From positions 1 through 39,715 of the forward strand of contig JAHDDU010000027.1 of NCBI GenBank assembly GCA_020629175.1: DNA of 39,715 nucleotides. The letters are read 5' to 3'. Below the pieces are notes generated by a model that did not search any database, was not told the origin of the DNA, and saw only the letters and a program-made list of their open reading frames with translations. This stretch comes from Flavimaricola sp. (GTDB lineage: Bacteria > Pseudomonadota > Alphaproteobacteria > Rhodobacterales > Rhodobacteraceae). Every line of letters begins with the position of its first letter. The first letter of the stretch is position 1. A program made the translations under genes and the position numbers. Shown piece after piece: positions 8,747-18,439 of the stretch.

Positions 8747-8992
8747 ATGACCCAACGCCTGCACCTCGTCTTTGGTGGCGAGCTGACTGACCCATCCACC
8801 AACGTGTTCCGCGATGTGGACGCCATTGATATTGTTGGCATGTTCCCGGACTACGAAAGCGCCTTTAACGCCTGGAAAGCCGCCGCACAGAAGACCGTCG
8901 ATAACGCGCACATGCGCTACTACATCGCGCATATTCACCGCCTGCGCGACGAAGAAACGGCCGCCTCCCCCACCGAAGAACTGGGCGCGTAA
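8747..8992 (+). CDS. DUF4170 domain protein
   Basis: An 81-residue soluble protein matching the small DUF4170 family, which alphaproteobacteria usually carry just upstream of waaA and lpxK. The recognisable core is the region with FGGELTDPS, FPDYESAFNAWKAAAQ and the conserved MRYYIAHIHRL. A CGGAG ribosome binding site lies about 8 bases before the ATG. The family has no proven biochemical function. Its conserved position next to Kdo transferase and lipid A kinase suggests a link to lipopolysaccharide assembly, which is inference from context. Confidence 0.85.
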   Translation: MTQRLHLVFGGELTDPSTNVFRDVDAIDIVGMFPDYESAFNAWKAAAQKTVDNAHMRYYIAHIHRLRDEETAASPTEELGA

Positions 8993-9016
8993 CACCGCTG
9001 TCAAAGGACCGCTGAG

Positions 9017-10216
9017 ATGCGCAAATCCCTGTCTCTCTCAGCCTATTTGACGCTTCGCAAAACTGATAGCGCAGGGATAGCTGCGGAGTGGCCCAAGCGT
9101 CCCAAAGGGCCACTCGTCTGGATCCATTGCACAGCTTCCGAGCGGGTGTCGTCCGTTGCGGCCATTGCACAGCAATTGCAAGCGCAGGGTGACGAGCTGA
9201 CCATCCTGTGCACGACATCTGCAAAGGTGGAGGGCCCGGCGGATGGTGTGATCTACGCGCGTCCCCCAGCGGAAACTCTTGGCGCCACTGGTGCCTTCCT
9301 CGGGCATTGGGAACCGGATGTCTTGTTGTGGCTCTCGGGCGACCTGCGTCCTGCCCTCTTGGCGATGGCCGACGATCATCCGATGCACAAGCTGGTTGTG
9401 GATGTGACCGAAACGCAGCCAGATTTGCGACAAGGCGCACGGTTCCCCGGATTGACCCGTGCCTGCCTCAATGTCTTTGACACCGCAATCTGCGCGGATC
9501 GTGCGGGCGTCTTGCGGCTTGAACGCGCGGGTCTGCCTGCGTCTCGCATCCAGCAATTTGGTCATTTCGACCCGTTGCCCGCGCTTTTGCCTTGCGTCGA
9601 AAGCGAGCGTGAAGAATTTGCGACCCTGCTCGCCTCTCGTCCAATTTGGCTTGCCGCCGAAGTCCCCACTAACGAGATCACGCCGCTTCTCACAGCCTAT
9701 AAAATCGCAAGCCAGCTGGCTCATCGCCTGTTTTTGATCCTCTCCTGCCAGGACCCTTTGGCCGCTGAAGGCCTGCTCGAGGGGACCGGCTATGCTGTGC
9801 GAACGTTTGCAAGCGGCGCGATGCCCAATGATGGGACGCAGATTTATCTGACAGATACCGAAGACATGGGGCTTTGGTATCGATTGGCCCCGCTGACTTA
9901 CATTGGCGGCACGTTACACGGCGGGCAAACCTGCGATCCGTTTGCCGCCGCCGCACTGGGCTCGGTTGTTGTCCACGGCATGAAGACCAGCCACCATCAG
10001 CACCGGTTTGAGCAGCTTGCCGACGCCAGCGCCTGCCGCCTGGTCGAGACTGAAGGCGATCTAGGCCGCGTAATCGAGGCATTGCTTGCCCCGGACAAGG
10101 CTGCTGTCATGGCGCATGCGGCGTGGGATGTGACGTCTCAGGGGGCAGAGACGACAAGCGTTGTGATGAATATCATCCGGCGGGAAGTAGGCTTGGAAGT
10201 AGAGGGGGCGGAATGA
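9017..10216 (+). CDS. waaA: 3-deoxy-D-manno-octulosonic acid (Kdo) transferase
   Basis: A 399-residue glycosyltransferase that would add Kdo to lipid IVA on the inner face of the inner membrane. The C-terminal half carries the family's [17 protein letters not shown] and [14 protein letters not shown], normally GG..(H/Q)NP.E.A, used for CMP-Kdo binding. The N-terminal half has [13 protein letters not shown] in place of the usual H-A-x-S-V-G-E. The catalytic Glu can be aligned only by allowing one residue deleted between His and Glu. No N-terminal membrane anchor is seen, unlike E. coli WaaA. It lies between the DUF4170 gene and lpxK, and its stop overlaps lpxK's ATG in ATGA (10213-10216). Confidence 0.88.
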   Translation: MRKSLSLSAYLTLRKTDSAGIAAEWPKRPKGPLVWIHCTASERVSSVAAIAQQLQAQGDELTILCTTSAKVEGPADGVIYARPPAETLGATGAFLGHWEPDVLLWLSGDLRPALLAMADDHPMHKLVVDVTETQPDLRQGARFPGLTRACLNVFDTAICADRAGVLRLERAGLPASRIQQFGHFDPLPALLPCVESEREEFATLLASRPIWLAAEVPTNEITPLLTAYKIASQLAHRLFLILSCQDPLAAEGLLEGTGYAVRTFASGAMPNDGTQIYLTDTEDMGLWYRLAPLTYIGGTLHGGQTCDPFAAAALGSVVVHGMKTSHHQHRFEQLADASACRLVETEGDLGRVIEALLAPDKAAVMAHAAWDVTSQGAETTSVVMNIIRREVGLEVEGAE

Positions 10217-11214
10217 AGGCTCCAGCGTTTTGGTTCAGACCCGCGTCCGACCCTGGATTGGTGGCACGCCTCTTGGCCCCTCTGGGCGCACTCTACGCCT
10301 GGGCGACGGCTAGAAGGCTTCGCCAAAGCGGCTATCGCGCTGGTATCCCCGTCATTTGCATCGGGAACATCAACGCAGGCGGCACGGGCAAAACGCCAAC
10401 GGCTATAGCGCTGGCACAGCATCTGATCTCGCTTGGACACCGCCCTCACATCGTCTCACGCGGGTATGGCGGATCGGTCACGACGGTCACACAAGTCGGC
10501 CAGCACACCGCTGAGGAGGTGGGCGACGAGCCGCTGCTGTTGGCTGCCTTCGCACCCACTTGGGTGGCCAAGGACCGGGCGGCAGGTGTGCGGGCGGCAG
10601 AGGTCGCAGGCGCGACAGTGATCCTTTTGGACGATGGGTTTCAGAACCCGAGTGTCGAGAAAGACCTTAGCATCGTCGTCGTCGATGCGGCGCGGGGGTT
10701 TGGCAATGGGCGGAGCATCCCTGCGGGCCCTCTGCGCGAACCCGTTGCCGCAGGTCTGGCGCGCGCGGACATCGTTTTGTCCATTGGTGATGAGGACGCG
10801 CAGCGCAAGTTTGAAGACATTTGGGGTCGTGCAGTCACTGTCCCGCATGCGAGGGGTGTTCTGGTGCCCCTGCCCACGGGCATGCCGTGGCAGGATCTTA
10901 ACTTGCTCGCCTTTGCGGGGATTGGGCACCCAGAGAAATTCTTTGCGACGCTGCGCGCGATGGGGGCCACCGTGATACACGGTGAACCTCTGGCCGATCA
11001 TCAGCCGCTCACACCCGCCTTGATGCTGCGCCTCGAGCAAGAGGCAGCGTTACGCAAAGCCCAGCTTGTGACGACAGAGAAAGACGCCGTCAGGCTCCCG
11101 CCAGCATTCCGGTCCAAAGTGCTGACGCTTCCCGTCCGGTTAGAGCTGGAAGACTGGAGCCCAGTAAACGATGCGCTCGCCCGCTTGGGGCTGAGCGCAC
11201 CGACAGACACCTGA
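10213..11214 (+). CDS. lpxK: Tetraacyldisaccharide 4'-kinase
   Basis: A 333-residue LpxK, the ATP-dependent kinase that phosphorylates the 4' position of the lipid A disaccharide precursor. The P-loop [11 protein letters not shown] is at residues 51-61, preceded by the N-terminal hydrophobic segment (about 20-32) that seats it on the inner membrane. The conserved [10 protein letters not shown] and the [11 protein letters not shown] motif are present. The ATG at 10213 is preferred over a longer frame starting at 10123, because it overlaps the waaA stop by 4 bases, follows a GA-rich ribosome binding site (AGAGGGGGCGGA) and gives the usual length. It converges with the DsbA-like gene, with only 6 bases between the stops. 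Confidence 0.94.
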   Translation: MKAPAFWFRPASDPGLVARLLAPLGALYAWATARRLRQSGYRAGIPVICIGNINAGGTGKTPTAIALAQHLISLGHRPHIVSRGYGGSVTTVTQVGQHTAEEVGDEPLLLAAFAPTWVAKDRAAGVRAAEVAGATVILLDDGFQNPSVEKDLSIVVVDAARGFGNGRSIPAGPLREPVAAGLARADIVLSIGDEDAQRKFEDIWGRAVTVPHARGVLVPLPTGMPWQDLNLLAFAGIGHPEKFFATLRAMGATVIHGEPLADHQPLTPALMLRLEQEAALRKAQLVTTEKDAVRLPPAFRSKVLTLPVRLELEDWSPVNDALARLGLSAPTDT

Positions 11215-11220
11215 CCTGAA

Positions 11221-11898
11221 TTATTCTTCGAGGGCTGCGTCCAGAATGGCAGCAAACTCTCCGTAGTTCATGTTGGAGTAAAGCTCGCCATTGATCACGA
11301 ACGACGGGGTCGAACGCACGCCATCGGCCTCGGAGTTCTCTTCAAACCAGGCCACCAGCGTCTGCGCTGTTTCAGCATCGCTCATACAGGCGTCGACCTG
11401 TTCAGCCTCAAGCCCCGCAGTAAGGCCGATGACGCGCAGGTTATCCGCGACCAGCGCAGGGTCCTGACCGCCTGCCAGCCACTCGCGCTGTTGAGTGTAG
11501 AGCAGATCGTTGATCCCAAAGAACCGCTCAGGCCCACCGCAGCGGGCGAGCATGGAGGCCCATAGGCCAAAGCGATCAAAGTAAATTTCCCGGTAAACGA
11601 ACCGGATCTTGCCGGTGTCGATGTAGTTGGCTTTCAGCTCTTCATACTGGTTGGCGTGGAACGTCGCACAATGCGGACAAGTGTAGGAGGCGTATTCGAT
11701 CACCTCAACGGTCGCATCAGGATTGCCCTGAACCATTTCAATGACCGAAGACGTATCAACCTCAACGGCCTCTTGCGCCATGGCCGCACCCATCAGTTGC
11801 GCTCCACGGTCCGTCGGGCCATTGCCCTGCGTCAGCATCCAACCCCCGCCAACAACCAGCGCACCAGCAATCGCTGCAATAGGAAGAACCTTTGTCAT
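11221..11898 (-). CDS. DsbA-family thiol:disulfide oxidoreductase, exported
   Basis: A 225-residue periplasmic thioredoxin-fold protein. The N-terminal hydrophobic segment (residues 4-23) is a signal anchor or signal peptide. A linker to about residue 48 leads into the thioredoxin core. The active site CPHC is at residues 74-77, and the cis-proline loop STPSFVING lies near residue 200. The insert between them is the helical domain of DsbA/DsbG-like proteins. It likely oxidises or isomerises disulfides of exported proteins. It lies 18 bases downstream of the DciA-like gene and is probably co-transcribed. Confidence 0.9.
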   Translation of the reverse strand: MTKVLPIAAIAGALVVGGGWMLTQGNGPTDRGAQLMGAAMAQEAVEVDTSSVIEMVQGNPDATVEVIEYASYTCPHCATFHANQYEELKANYIDTGKIRFVYREIYFDRFGLWASMLARCGGPERFFGINDLLYTQQREWLAGGQDPALVADNLRVIGLTAGLEAEQVDACMSDAETAQTLVAWFEENSEADGVRSTPSFVINGELYSNMNYGEFAAILDAALEE

Positions 11899-11916
11899 CT
11901 TACTCTCACTCCAGAT

Positions 11917-12423
11917 TCAAGTGTGTTTCGCCAGCACGTTCGCCCCAAGGGCCGCCAGTGCTGCTCGTAATTCGTCGCTTTGGACCCCATCCGCCGCATC
12001 TCGGGCTGTCTTTGCAATCGCGGGGTCAATCGTCTTTTCGCGCTTGGGCGCGTGCTTGAACGCAACCTTGCCTTCGGCGAACCCCGTCGCCGCAGTCTGG
12101 GTGATGCGCACGCGCGCGATAGCGCGGTAGCCGTAGCAAGCGTTCACCCTATCGCAAATCTGGGTCTTTTGCATCTCTAACATCGGGGCCTGAGCCCCCG
12201 TTGTGAGGATCGTCAGCGTGGCACCAATACCTTCACGGCCGTATTTCACCTCAACCGGGCGCGCAACGGCTGCCGTCGCCTCGCCCACAATCTCGGCCCA
12301 ATGGGTCAAAAGCCGCGCTTGTGCAAAACCGCGCGCCTCGCTCGCCTTGCGGATGCGCGACTGCAACAGGCCCGTTGCGGGCTTGAAACCATAGGTCGAA
12401 GACTGGCGGTACGGCTTTTTCAT
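11917..12423 (-). CDS. DciA-like (DUF721) protein
   Basis: A 168-residue protein with the DUF721 core in its N-terminal half: SRIRKASEARGFAQARLLTHW, a conserved tryptophan, then IVGEATAAVARPV and a strand-rich region with GATLTILTTGAQAPMLEM. In bacteria without DnaC or DnaI, proteins of this family (DciA) help load the replicative helicase; that function is known for relatives and only inferred here. A basic N terminus (MKKPYRQSS) would suit DNA binding. The ATG at 12423 is chosen over a longer frame reaching 12579, whose extra N terminus would cross into mutY. It is divergent from mutY, with 67 bases between. Confidence 0.8.
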   Translation of the reverse strand: MKKPYRQSSTYGFKPATGLLQSRIRKASEARGFAQARLLTHWAEIVGEATAAVARPVEVKYGREGIGATLTILTTGAQAPMLEMQKTQICDRVNACYGYRAIARVRITQTAATGFAEGKVAFKHAPKREKTIDPAIAKTARDAADGVQSDELRAALAALGANVLAKHT

Positions 12424-12490
12424 GTTACCTAGATACACTAGGCATGTGCCGAATTGAAACCAGCGAAAGTCAGCAAGGCCGGCATAACTT

Positions 12491-13558
12491 ATGCGTGAAC
12501 ATCCCCTGAGCACAGAATTGCTGATCTGGTACGACCAACACGCCCGCAGCATGCCATGGCGTACGCCACCGGCGGACAAACGCGCGGGCGTTCGCCCTGA
12601 TCCCTACCGGGTTTGGCTGTCTGAAGTGATGTTGCAACAGACAACCGTGGCGGCGGTAAAGGACTATTTCCTGCGATTCACAGCGATCTGGCCAACGGTC
12701 AGCGACCTTGCCGCAGCGGAGGACGCAGATGTGATGGCCGAATGGGCAGGACTTGGGTATTACGCCCGCGCCCGAAACCTGCTCAAATGTGCGCGGGCGG
12801 TTGTTGCAGAGCATGATGGGACATTTCCCGACACACGGGATGCGCTCCTGACATTGCCTGGGATCGGCCCCTACACGGCCAGCGCCATCGCAGCTATTGC
12901 TTACGACGAACCCGCGGTCGTCGTCGATGGCAATGTCGAGCGTGTGATGGCCCGGCTTTTTGACATTCACACCCCGCTTCCCGCGGCTAAACCCGAGCTG
13001 ACCGAGCGCGCGGCCGAACTGACCCCAGACATGAGGCCCGGCGATCATGCACAGGCTGTCATGGACCTCGGCGCTACGATCTGCACCCCGCGCAACCCCG
13101 CCTGCGGCATCTGCCCTCTGCGCGAGCCCTGTGCCGCGCGCGCGGCAGGCACGGCGTCTGAACTGCCCAAGAAGACGCCGAAAAAGCCGAAACCTACCCG
13201 GCTTGGCATCGCCTATGTGGCCCGCCGCACCGATGGTGCGTGGCTCTTGGAAACGCGCCCTCCAAAGGGGCTCTTGGGCGGTATGCTGGGCTGGCCCGGC
13301 TCTGACTGGTCTGACGCACCAACGCCCGCTCCGCCGCTGGAGGCCGATTGGACTGAGCTGGGCGCAGAGGCATTACACACGTTCACCCACTTCCACCTGC
13401 GTCTCAAAATCATGATTACGCAAGTGAGCGATGATGCAGCCCAGTCCGCTGGCGTCTGGCACGACAGGCTCCGCCCAACCGATCTGCCAACAGTGATGCG
13501 CAAAGTCTACGATCTCGCCCAGCCAGAATTCACCCCTGCGACGCAACGGCCTATTTGA
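12491..13558 (+). CDS. mutY: A/G-specific adenine DNA glycosylase
   Basis: A 355-residue MutY, which removes adenine mispaired with 8-oxoguanine. Key features are the catalytic Glu in EVMLQQTTV, the helix-hairpin-helix LPGIGPYTASAIAAIAY, and the catalytic Asp in VVDGNVERVMARLF. The [4Fe-4S] cluster has cysteines at 198, 205, 208 and 214, spaced C-x6-C-x2-C-x5-C. The C-terminal NUDIX-like domain (about 235-350), which reads 8-oxoG, includes LETRPPKGLLGGMLGWPG. The length is normal. The gene diverges from the DciA-like gene and precedes alkB by 45 bases. Confidence 0.96.
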   Translation: MREHPLSTELLIWYDQHARSMPWRTPPADKRAGVRPDPYRVWLSEVMLQQTTVAAVKDYFLRFTAIWPTVSDLAAAEDADVMAEWAGLGYYARARNLLKCARAVVAEHDGTFPDTRDALLTLPGIGPYTASAIAAIAYDEPAVVVDGNVERVMARLFDIHTPLPAAKPELTERAAELTPDMRPGDHAQAVMDLGATICTPRNPACGICPLREPCAARAAGTASELPKKTPKKPKPTRLGIAYVARRTDGAWLLETRPPKGLLGGMLGWPGSDWSDAPTPAPPLEADWTELGAEALHTFTHFHLRLKIMITQVSDDAAQSAGVWHDRLRPTDLPTVMRKVYDLAQPEFTPATQRPI

Positions 13559-13603
13559 GCCGCAGGTCTTCCGCGGTTAGCATGCCCCAAAGAGGACAAA
13601 GCC

Positions 13604-14752
13604 ATGACCGCTACACCCACGATCACCAAATCAGATTTGAACAGCTTTGCCCGCGCATTGCCGTTCTGGTGTTCGCTGATCCTGATCCCACTGGCGGCAG
13701 TCGGTACGGTCTACGGCGGCTGGACCATTGCGCTTTTGCCAGTTGCAACTTGGTATCTCTTTTCCGCTCTCGACGCAGTGATCGGCCTCTACTCCGGCAA
13801 CGCGGACCCTCAAACCGAAGACAAGGACATCCAGCTGTACAGATGGATCACCTTACTGTGGGCACCTCTCCAATTCATCACGATCTTCGGAGCGCTTTGG
13901 TACGTTACCACCACAGGACACCTTCATTGGGCTGAAGAATGGGCGCTTTTCGCGGCGCTTGGGGTCCTGTCCGGCACCATTGGCATCAACTACAGCCACG
14001 AATTGATGCATCAAAAGCCAAAGGTAGAACGCTGGATGGCCGACATTCTGTTGGCCATGGTGCTCTACTCGCATTTCCGGTCCGAACATTTGCTGGTTCA
14101 TCACCGTTATGTCGCGACGCCAAAGGACCCGGTCACAGCCCGCTATGGTGAAGGGTTCTGGCGGTATTTCTGGCGCGTGTTAACGGCTTGCCCACCGTCC
14201 GCATTTAAGGCCGAAAAGGCGATGCTGGCCCGCAAGGGCAAGTCATGGACACATCCCTCAAACCCGTTCTGGCGTTACTGGGCATTACAATTGGCCTTCG
14301 TTGGCCTTGCCTACTGGATCGCAGGCTTTTGGGGCGTATTTCTCTTCGCTGGTCAGGCCTTCGGCGCGATTTTCCAGCTCGAACTCGTGAACTACGTCGA
14401 GCACTACGGCCTCACCCGCCGGCATCTGGGCGATGGAAAGTACGAACACGTACTCCCCCGCCATTCGTGGAACGCCAATCATAAGGCATCGAACTGGCTC
14501 CTGATCAACCTGCAGCGCCATTCCGATCACCACTATAAACCGGACCGCCGGTTTCCGCTGTTGCAGGCGCATGACGCAGACCACGCGCCGCAACTGCCGT
14601 ACGGCTATCCAGTAATGACAATGGCAGCACTCGTCCCATCGCTCTGGCGCAAAATCATGAACCCCAAGGTTAAAGCTTGGCGCAACCAAAACTATCCCGA
14701 CATCACCGATTGGGCGCCCTACAACAAAGCCGCAAATCCCATGCCGCGCTAG
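13604..14752 (+). CDS. alkB: Alkane 1-monooxygenase (AlkB)
   Basis: A 382-residue integral membrane di-iron hydroxylase that converts medium-chain n-alkanes to 1-alkanols using rubredoxin-delivered electrons. All histidine boxes are present: HELMH at 132-136, EHLLVHH at 161-167 and LQRHSDHH at 303-310. The AlkB signature NYVEHYGL is at 263-270. Hydrophobic segments near residues 20-60, 85-130 and 225-260 fit the six-helix topology. No rubredoxin or rubredoxin reductase gene is nearby, so the electron carriers must be elsewhere. The stop overlaps the smc stop tail to tail in CTAG (14749-14752). A marine hydrocarbon-degrading habit is inferred. Confidence 0.93.
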   Translation: MTATPTITKSDLNSFARALPFWCSLILIPLAAVGTVYGGWTIALLPVATWYLFSALDAVIGLYSGNADPQTEDKDIQLYRWITLLWAPLQFITIFGALWYVTTTGHLHWAEEWALFAALGVLSGTIGINYSHELMHQKPKVERWMADILLAMVLYSHFRSEHLLVHHRYVATPKDPVTARYGEGFWRYFWRVLTACPPSAFKAEKAMLARKGKSWTHPSNPFWRYWALQLAFVGLAYWIAGFWGVFLFAGQAFGAIFQLELVNYVEHYGLTRRHLGDGKYEHVLPRHSWNANHKASNWLLINLQRHSDHHYKPDRRFPLLQAHDADHAPQLPYGYPVMTMAALVPSLWRKIMNPKVKAWRNQNYPDITDWAPYNKAANPMPR

Positions 14753-17700
14753 GCGACCATCGCCTCAGCTTTCTTAAGATCAACACTCACAAGCTGGGAA
14801 ACTCCCTGCTCGCCCATCGTCACGCCGAACAGACGATCCATTCGCGCCATAGTCACCGCGTGGTGGGTGATGATCAGGAACCGTGTCTCGGTACGACGTG
14901 TCATCTCATCCAGCAAATCGCAAAACCGAGTGACATTTGCATCATCAAGCGGAGCATCCACCTCATCGAGCACACAGATCGGGGCCGGGTTCGCGATGAA
15001 GACCGCAAAGATCAGCGCCATCGCTGTCAGCGTTTGTTCGCCACCTGACAGGAGTCCAAGGTTGCTTAGCTTTTTGCCCGGCGGCTGACACATAATTTCG
15101 AGCCCCGCATCAAGCGGATCATCGCTTTCCACAAGTTCCAGTCGCGCCTCACCGCCGCCAAAGAGGTGCTTGAACAACGTGCCGAAGTTGTCGTTAACCT
15201 GCTCGAACGCCGTGAGCAGACGCTCCCGGCCTTCTTTGTTGAGGCTGTTGATGCCTGAGCGGAGTGCGGCAATTGCAGCTTCAAGATCGGCCTTTTCCTT
15301 AACCAGACTGTCGTGCTCTTCCTGAACCTCACGCGCATCTTCTTCGGCGCGCAGGTTCACCGCACCAAGGCTGTCGCGCTGACGGCGTAACGTCGCAACC
15401 TTGCCCTCAATCTCTTCACTGGGCGGCATGTTGGCGGGATCGGTGTCGAGCGTGTCAAGAAGGTTTTGCGGTGTCACTTCCAGCGCCTCTTCGATCCGGT
15501 CTGCGGCCGTTTGAACAGCCTCTCGGCCTGCATCCGCCCGCGCCTCGGCCCGCGCCCGGCCCTCCCGTGCGTCGGAAGCTTTGCGCTCTGCATCACGCTC
15601 CCCCATCACAGCGTCACGCAAAGCAGTCTCGGCAATGGCTAACGCATCCGCTGCCGCCGCCCGGCGGGCCTCGGCTTCTGTGATGCTCTCATCGAGCTCT
15701 GCCCGCTTGGCTGCAATCTGATCAGGCGCGGCACCTGCAGCTTTTAACTCTTCTTCACTCTGAGCCTTTCGCTCCTGCAATTCGGCCGTCCGTTTGGAGG
15801 CAGTTTCCAGACGGTTCCGCCAATTGGCCACTTCTCGCGTGATATCGGCCAAGCGCTTGGTCCGCGCCTCGCCCTCACGGCGCAATTCATCATGGGCCGA
15901 GCGTTTGGACATCATCATGATCCGCGCCGCCTCAACCGCTGCGCGTAGTTCGTCGATCCCCTCACGTGCGACGTCGAGATCATCGAGGCCTGCAATGGCC
16001 CGCTCCGCCTCGACCAAAGCCCGCCTTGCGGCCACCGCCTCATCCTCAAACCGGGCAACCGCGAGGTCCGAGGCCTCGCGCTTTCCACGCGCCAAATCAC
16101 GATCCGCCTCTGCCCGAGCGAGCGCGCGATTGGCGTCTGCCACCTGCCGGTCCGCTTCGCGCCGGGCCGCGCGCGCGGTGCTGTCTGCCTCCGACAGTTT
16201 GGCCAGCCGATCCTTTAACAGATCATGCGCCTGCGCTGCGCCAACAGCAGTGGCATTCACCTCCTCGAGATCACGCTTGAGCTCTACCAAGCGGTTCAAT
16301 TGCTGCAGCCGTAGCGCAGCGGCCGAGGGTGCATCCTCCGCCCCGGCGCGATAGCCGTCCCACCGCCACAAATCGCCCTCAACACTGACGAGCCTCTGCC
16401 CCGGCCGCAGTTGCCCTTGCAAACGGGCGCCATCGGCGGCTTGCACGATCCCAACCTGAGACATTCGGCGCACCAAGACATCCGGCACCTGCACATGCGC
16501 GTTGAGGCTATCGACCCCGGCCGGCAACGGTTGCGTGTCGGCATAGTCACTCAGCGCGACCCAACCAGAGGCCGCATCGGCCGCCACTGCAGGCGCACGC
16601 AGATCATCGGCCAGAGCAGCACCCAACGCCTTCTCAAAGCCGCCATCGACCCGCAGCAAATCCAGCACTTGTCCGCCTTCGGCTGTGTCGCGCTCCACCA
16701 AGCGGGCCAATGCTGCGACCTCGGCCTTGAGCGCAGAAACCTCACCCTCCGCCTCGGACCGCTGCGCCCGCGCTGCGGCTTCCCGGTCTTGCGTTTCAGC
16801 ACGGGCCGCCTCAGTCTCGGCCAGTGTTTCGTCGGCATTTTCTGCTGTCGCCATGGCCTTTTCAACCGATGCACCCGCGGAGGCCAGATCCTCCTCTGCC
16901 TTGGTCAAGGCTGCCGCCGCCTCGCCGCTCGCAGTCTTGGCTCTCGCCGCCTCCGCCTCGTTCTTTTGCACCGTGGTCTGGCTATCTTCCAAAACCCTAT
17001 GCGCCGATTGATGCCGTGCAGCCAGCCGTGCCACATCTTCTGTGCGCTCGCTCAAGTCAGCCTCGCGGGATTGCAAAACCTCCGCCGCCTCGCGCGCAGC
17101 GGCCATCGCGACGTCCAGCGCATCGTCCTGTCCGTTCGTCGCAGATTTAAGTTCGCTCGCCTCTGCCTCGAGTGCAGCGATGGTTTCGCCCGCATCATGG
17201 TTCAGCGCCTCTTCGCGCTCCATATCACGCCCAAGCTGGGTAATGCGGTCCGTCAGCGTGCGGATGCTTTCTTCGGCGCGTTCGGCCTCTTCGCTCAAGG
17301 TGTCCCGGCTCACCGTCAGACGTTGCAAAACTGCCCCGGCAATTGCCTCCTCTTCGCGCAAGGCTGGTAGCTTTTCCTCCGCAGCCGCCCTCACTTTGGC
17401 CGCCTCCCGGGCACCCGTTTCGGCCTGTGCGGCCTCAACCGTCCGCGCGCGCAGTGCCTCTTCAGCCCCTTGCCGGGCCTCGTCGGCCTCTTGCCAGCGC
17501 CGGTAGAGCAACAAGCCTTCGGCCAGACGCAGGTTCTCTCCAATCTCGCGGTACCGCGCGGCGGCCCGCGCCTGCCGGGCCAATTGCGTCAGTTGTGCGG
17601 CTAATTGCTCGATCACATCTTCGACGCGGGTGAGATTCGTCTCTGCTCCGCGGAGTTTCAGCTCGGCTTCGTGCCGCCGCTGGTACAATCCGGAAATGCC

Positions 17701-18204
17701 AGCCGCTTCTTCCAATATCCGTCGACGGTTCTTGGGTTTGGCGTTGATCAGCTCGGAAATCTGCCCTTGCCGCACAAGCGCGGGGGAATGCGCACCGGTC
17801 GACGCATCCGCGAAGAGCATTTGCACATCGCGAGCCCGCACATCTTTGGCGCCCACCTTATAGGCCGAACCTGCATCACGTGTGATGCGGCGGATGATCT
17901 CTAGCGTATCCGCATCGTTGAACGCGGCGGGCGCCAGACGTTCACCATTATCAATCAAGAGCGAGACTTCTGCGAAATTCCGTGCAGGCCGCGTGCTGGC
18001 CCCGGCAAAAATCACATCTTCCATCCCGCCACCGCGCATCGCAGTTGGTCTGTTTTCGCCCATCACCCACCGCAAAGCTTCTAGCAGGTTCGATTTGCCA
18101 CAGCCGTTCGGCCCCACCACGCCGGTCAGACCATCCGCGATGATCAAATCGGTGGGGTCAACAAAGCTTTTGAAGCCGTTGAGCCGAAGTTTGGTAAACC
18201 GCAA
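14749..18204 (-). CDS. smc: Chromosome segregation protein SMC
   Basis: A 1151-residue SMC ATPase, the core of the condensin that compacts and separates the chromosome. The N-terminal head holds Walker A GPNGCGKSNL (31-40). Two long coiled-coil arms, rich in Ala, Glu and Arg, flank a globular hinge at roughly 500-620. The C-terminal head holds the ABC signature LSGGEQ (1052-1057) and Walker B ICVLDE (1076-1081). The start is a TTG at 18204, since the frame begins MRFTKLRLNGFKSF, the usual family start. A GGGAGAG ribosome binding site lies about 7 bases upstream. The partner genes scpA and scpB are not in the window. Confidence 0.96.
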   Translation of the reverse strand: MRFTKLRLNGFKSFVDPTDLIIADGLTGVVGPNGCGKSNLLEALRWVMGENRPTAMRGGGMEDVIFAGASTRPARNFAEVSLLIDNGERLAPAAFNDADTLEIIRRITRDAGSAYKVGAKDVRARDVQMLFADASTGAHSPALVRQGQISELINAKPKNRRRILEEAAGISGLYQRRHEAELKLRGAETNLTRVEDVIEQLAAQLTQLARQARAAARYREIGENLRLAEGLLLYRRWQEADEARQGAEEALRARTVEAAQAETGAREAAKVRAAAEEKLPALREEEAIAGAVLQRLTVSRDTLSEEAERAEESIRTLTDRITQLGRDMEREEALNHDAGETIAALEAEASELKSATNGQDDALDVAMAAAREAAEVLQSREADLSERTEDVARLAARHQSAHRVLEDSQTTVQKNEAEAARAKTASGEAAAALTKAEEDLASAGASVEKAMATAENADETLAETEAARAETQDREAAARAQRSEAEGEVSALKAEVAALARLVERDTAEGGQVLDLLRVDGGFEKALGAALADDLRAPAVAADAASGWVALSDYADTQPLPAGVDSLNAHVQVPDVLVRRMSQVGIVQAADGARLQGQLRPGQRLVSVEGDLWRWDGYRAGAEDAPSAAALRLQQLNRLVELKRDLEEVNATAVGAAQAHDLLKDRLAKLSEADSTARAARREADRQVADANRALARAEADRDLARGKREASDLAVARFEDEAVAARRALVEAERAIAGLDDLDVAREGIDELRAAVEAARIMMMSKRSAHDELRREGEARTKRLADITREVANWRNRLETASKRTAELQERKAQSEEELKAAGAAPDQIAAKRAELDESITEAEARRAAAADALAIAETALRDAVMGERDAERKASDAREGRARAEARADAGREAVQTAADRIEEALEVTPQNLLDTLDTDPANMPPSEEIEGKVATLRRQRDSLGAVNLRAEEDAREVQEEHDSLVKEKADLEAAIAALRSGINSLNKEGRERLLTAFEQVNDNFGTLFKHLFGGGEARLELVESDDPLDAGLEIMCQPPGKKLSNLGLLSGGEQTLTAMALIFAVFIANPAPICVLDEVDAPLDDANVTRFCDLLDEMTRRTETRFLIITHHAVTMARMDRLFGVTMGEQGVSQLVSVDLKKAEAMVA

Positions 18205-18439
18205 AGGGCTGCTCTCCCGAATCTTTGTGCCGGTCTGTTACCGTCGCAAGTCACGGGGCCAAGAGTCAACGCAGACCACAAGTCAACGTGGGTCGACCGA
18301 CAGTTATCCACAACATATTGCGCGCCGTTTCGCTTCATCTGACCAAGTAAACTCAAACGCGCCACCTCAATTTGCGCCGCCCACGGCCCGCTCTTGGTCG
18401 CTTTCGCCCCTTGACGACTCCCAGTGTCAACTTCACAAA
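18205..18439. promoter_or_regulatory. Divergent region between smc and the cobalamin operon, with a DnaA-box match
   Basis: No gene is supported here. It must hold the smc promoter (minus) and the cbt operon promoter (plus). A perfect DnaA-box match TTATCCACA lies at 18304-18312. Two copies of AGTCAACG (TTGACT-like -35 hexamers on the minus strand) are at 18264-18271 and 18281-18288, exactly 17 bases apart, but neither has a good -10 partner. On the plus strand TTGACG at 18411-18416 has only a weak CACAAA at the right distance. Promoter positions therefore stay undecided. Confidence 0.4.

Noticed and set aside
16411-17370. Open frame of 319 codons on the plus strand
   Set aside because: Antisense to the coiled-coil region of smc; repetitive Ala/Glu codons produce Arg/Leu/Cys-rich shadow frames.
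18411-18439. TTGACG ... CACAAA as promoter of the cobalamin operon
   Set aside because: The -10 hexamer is too far from consensus to call, although a promoter must exist in this region.
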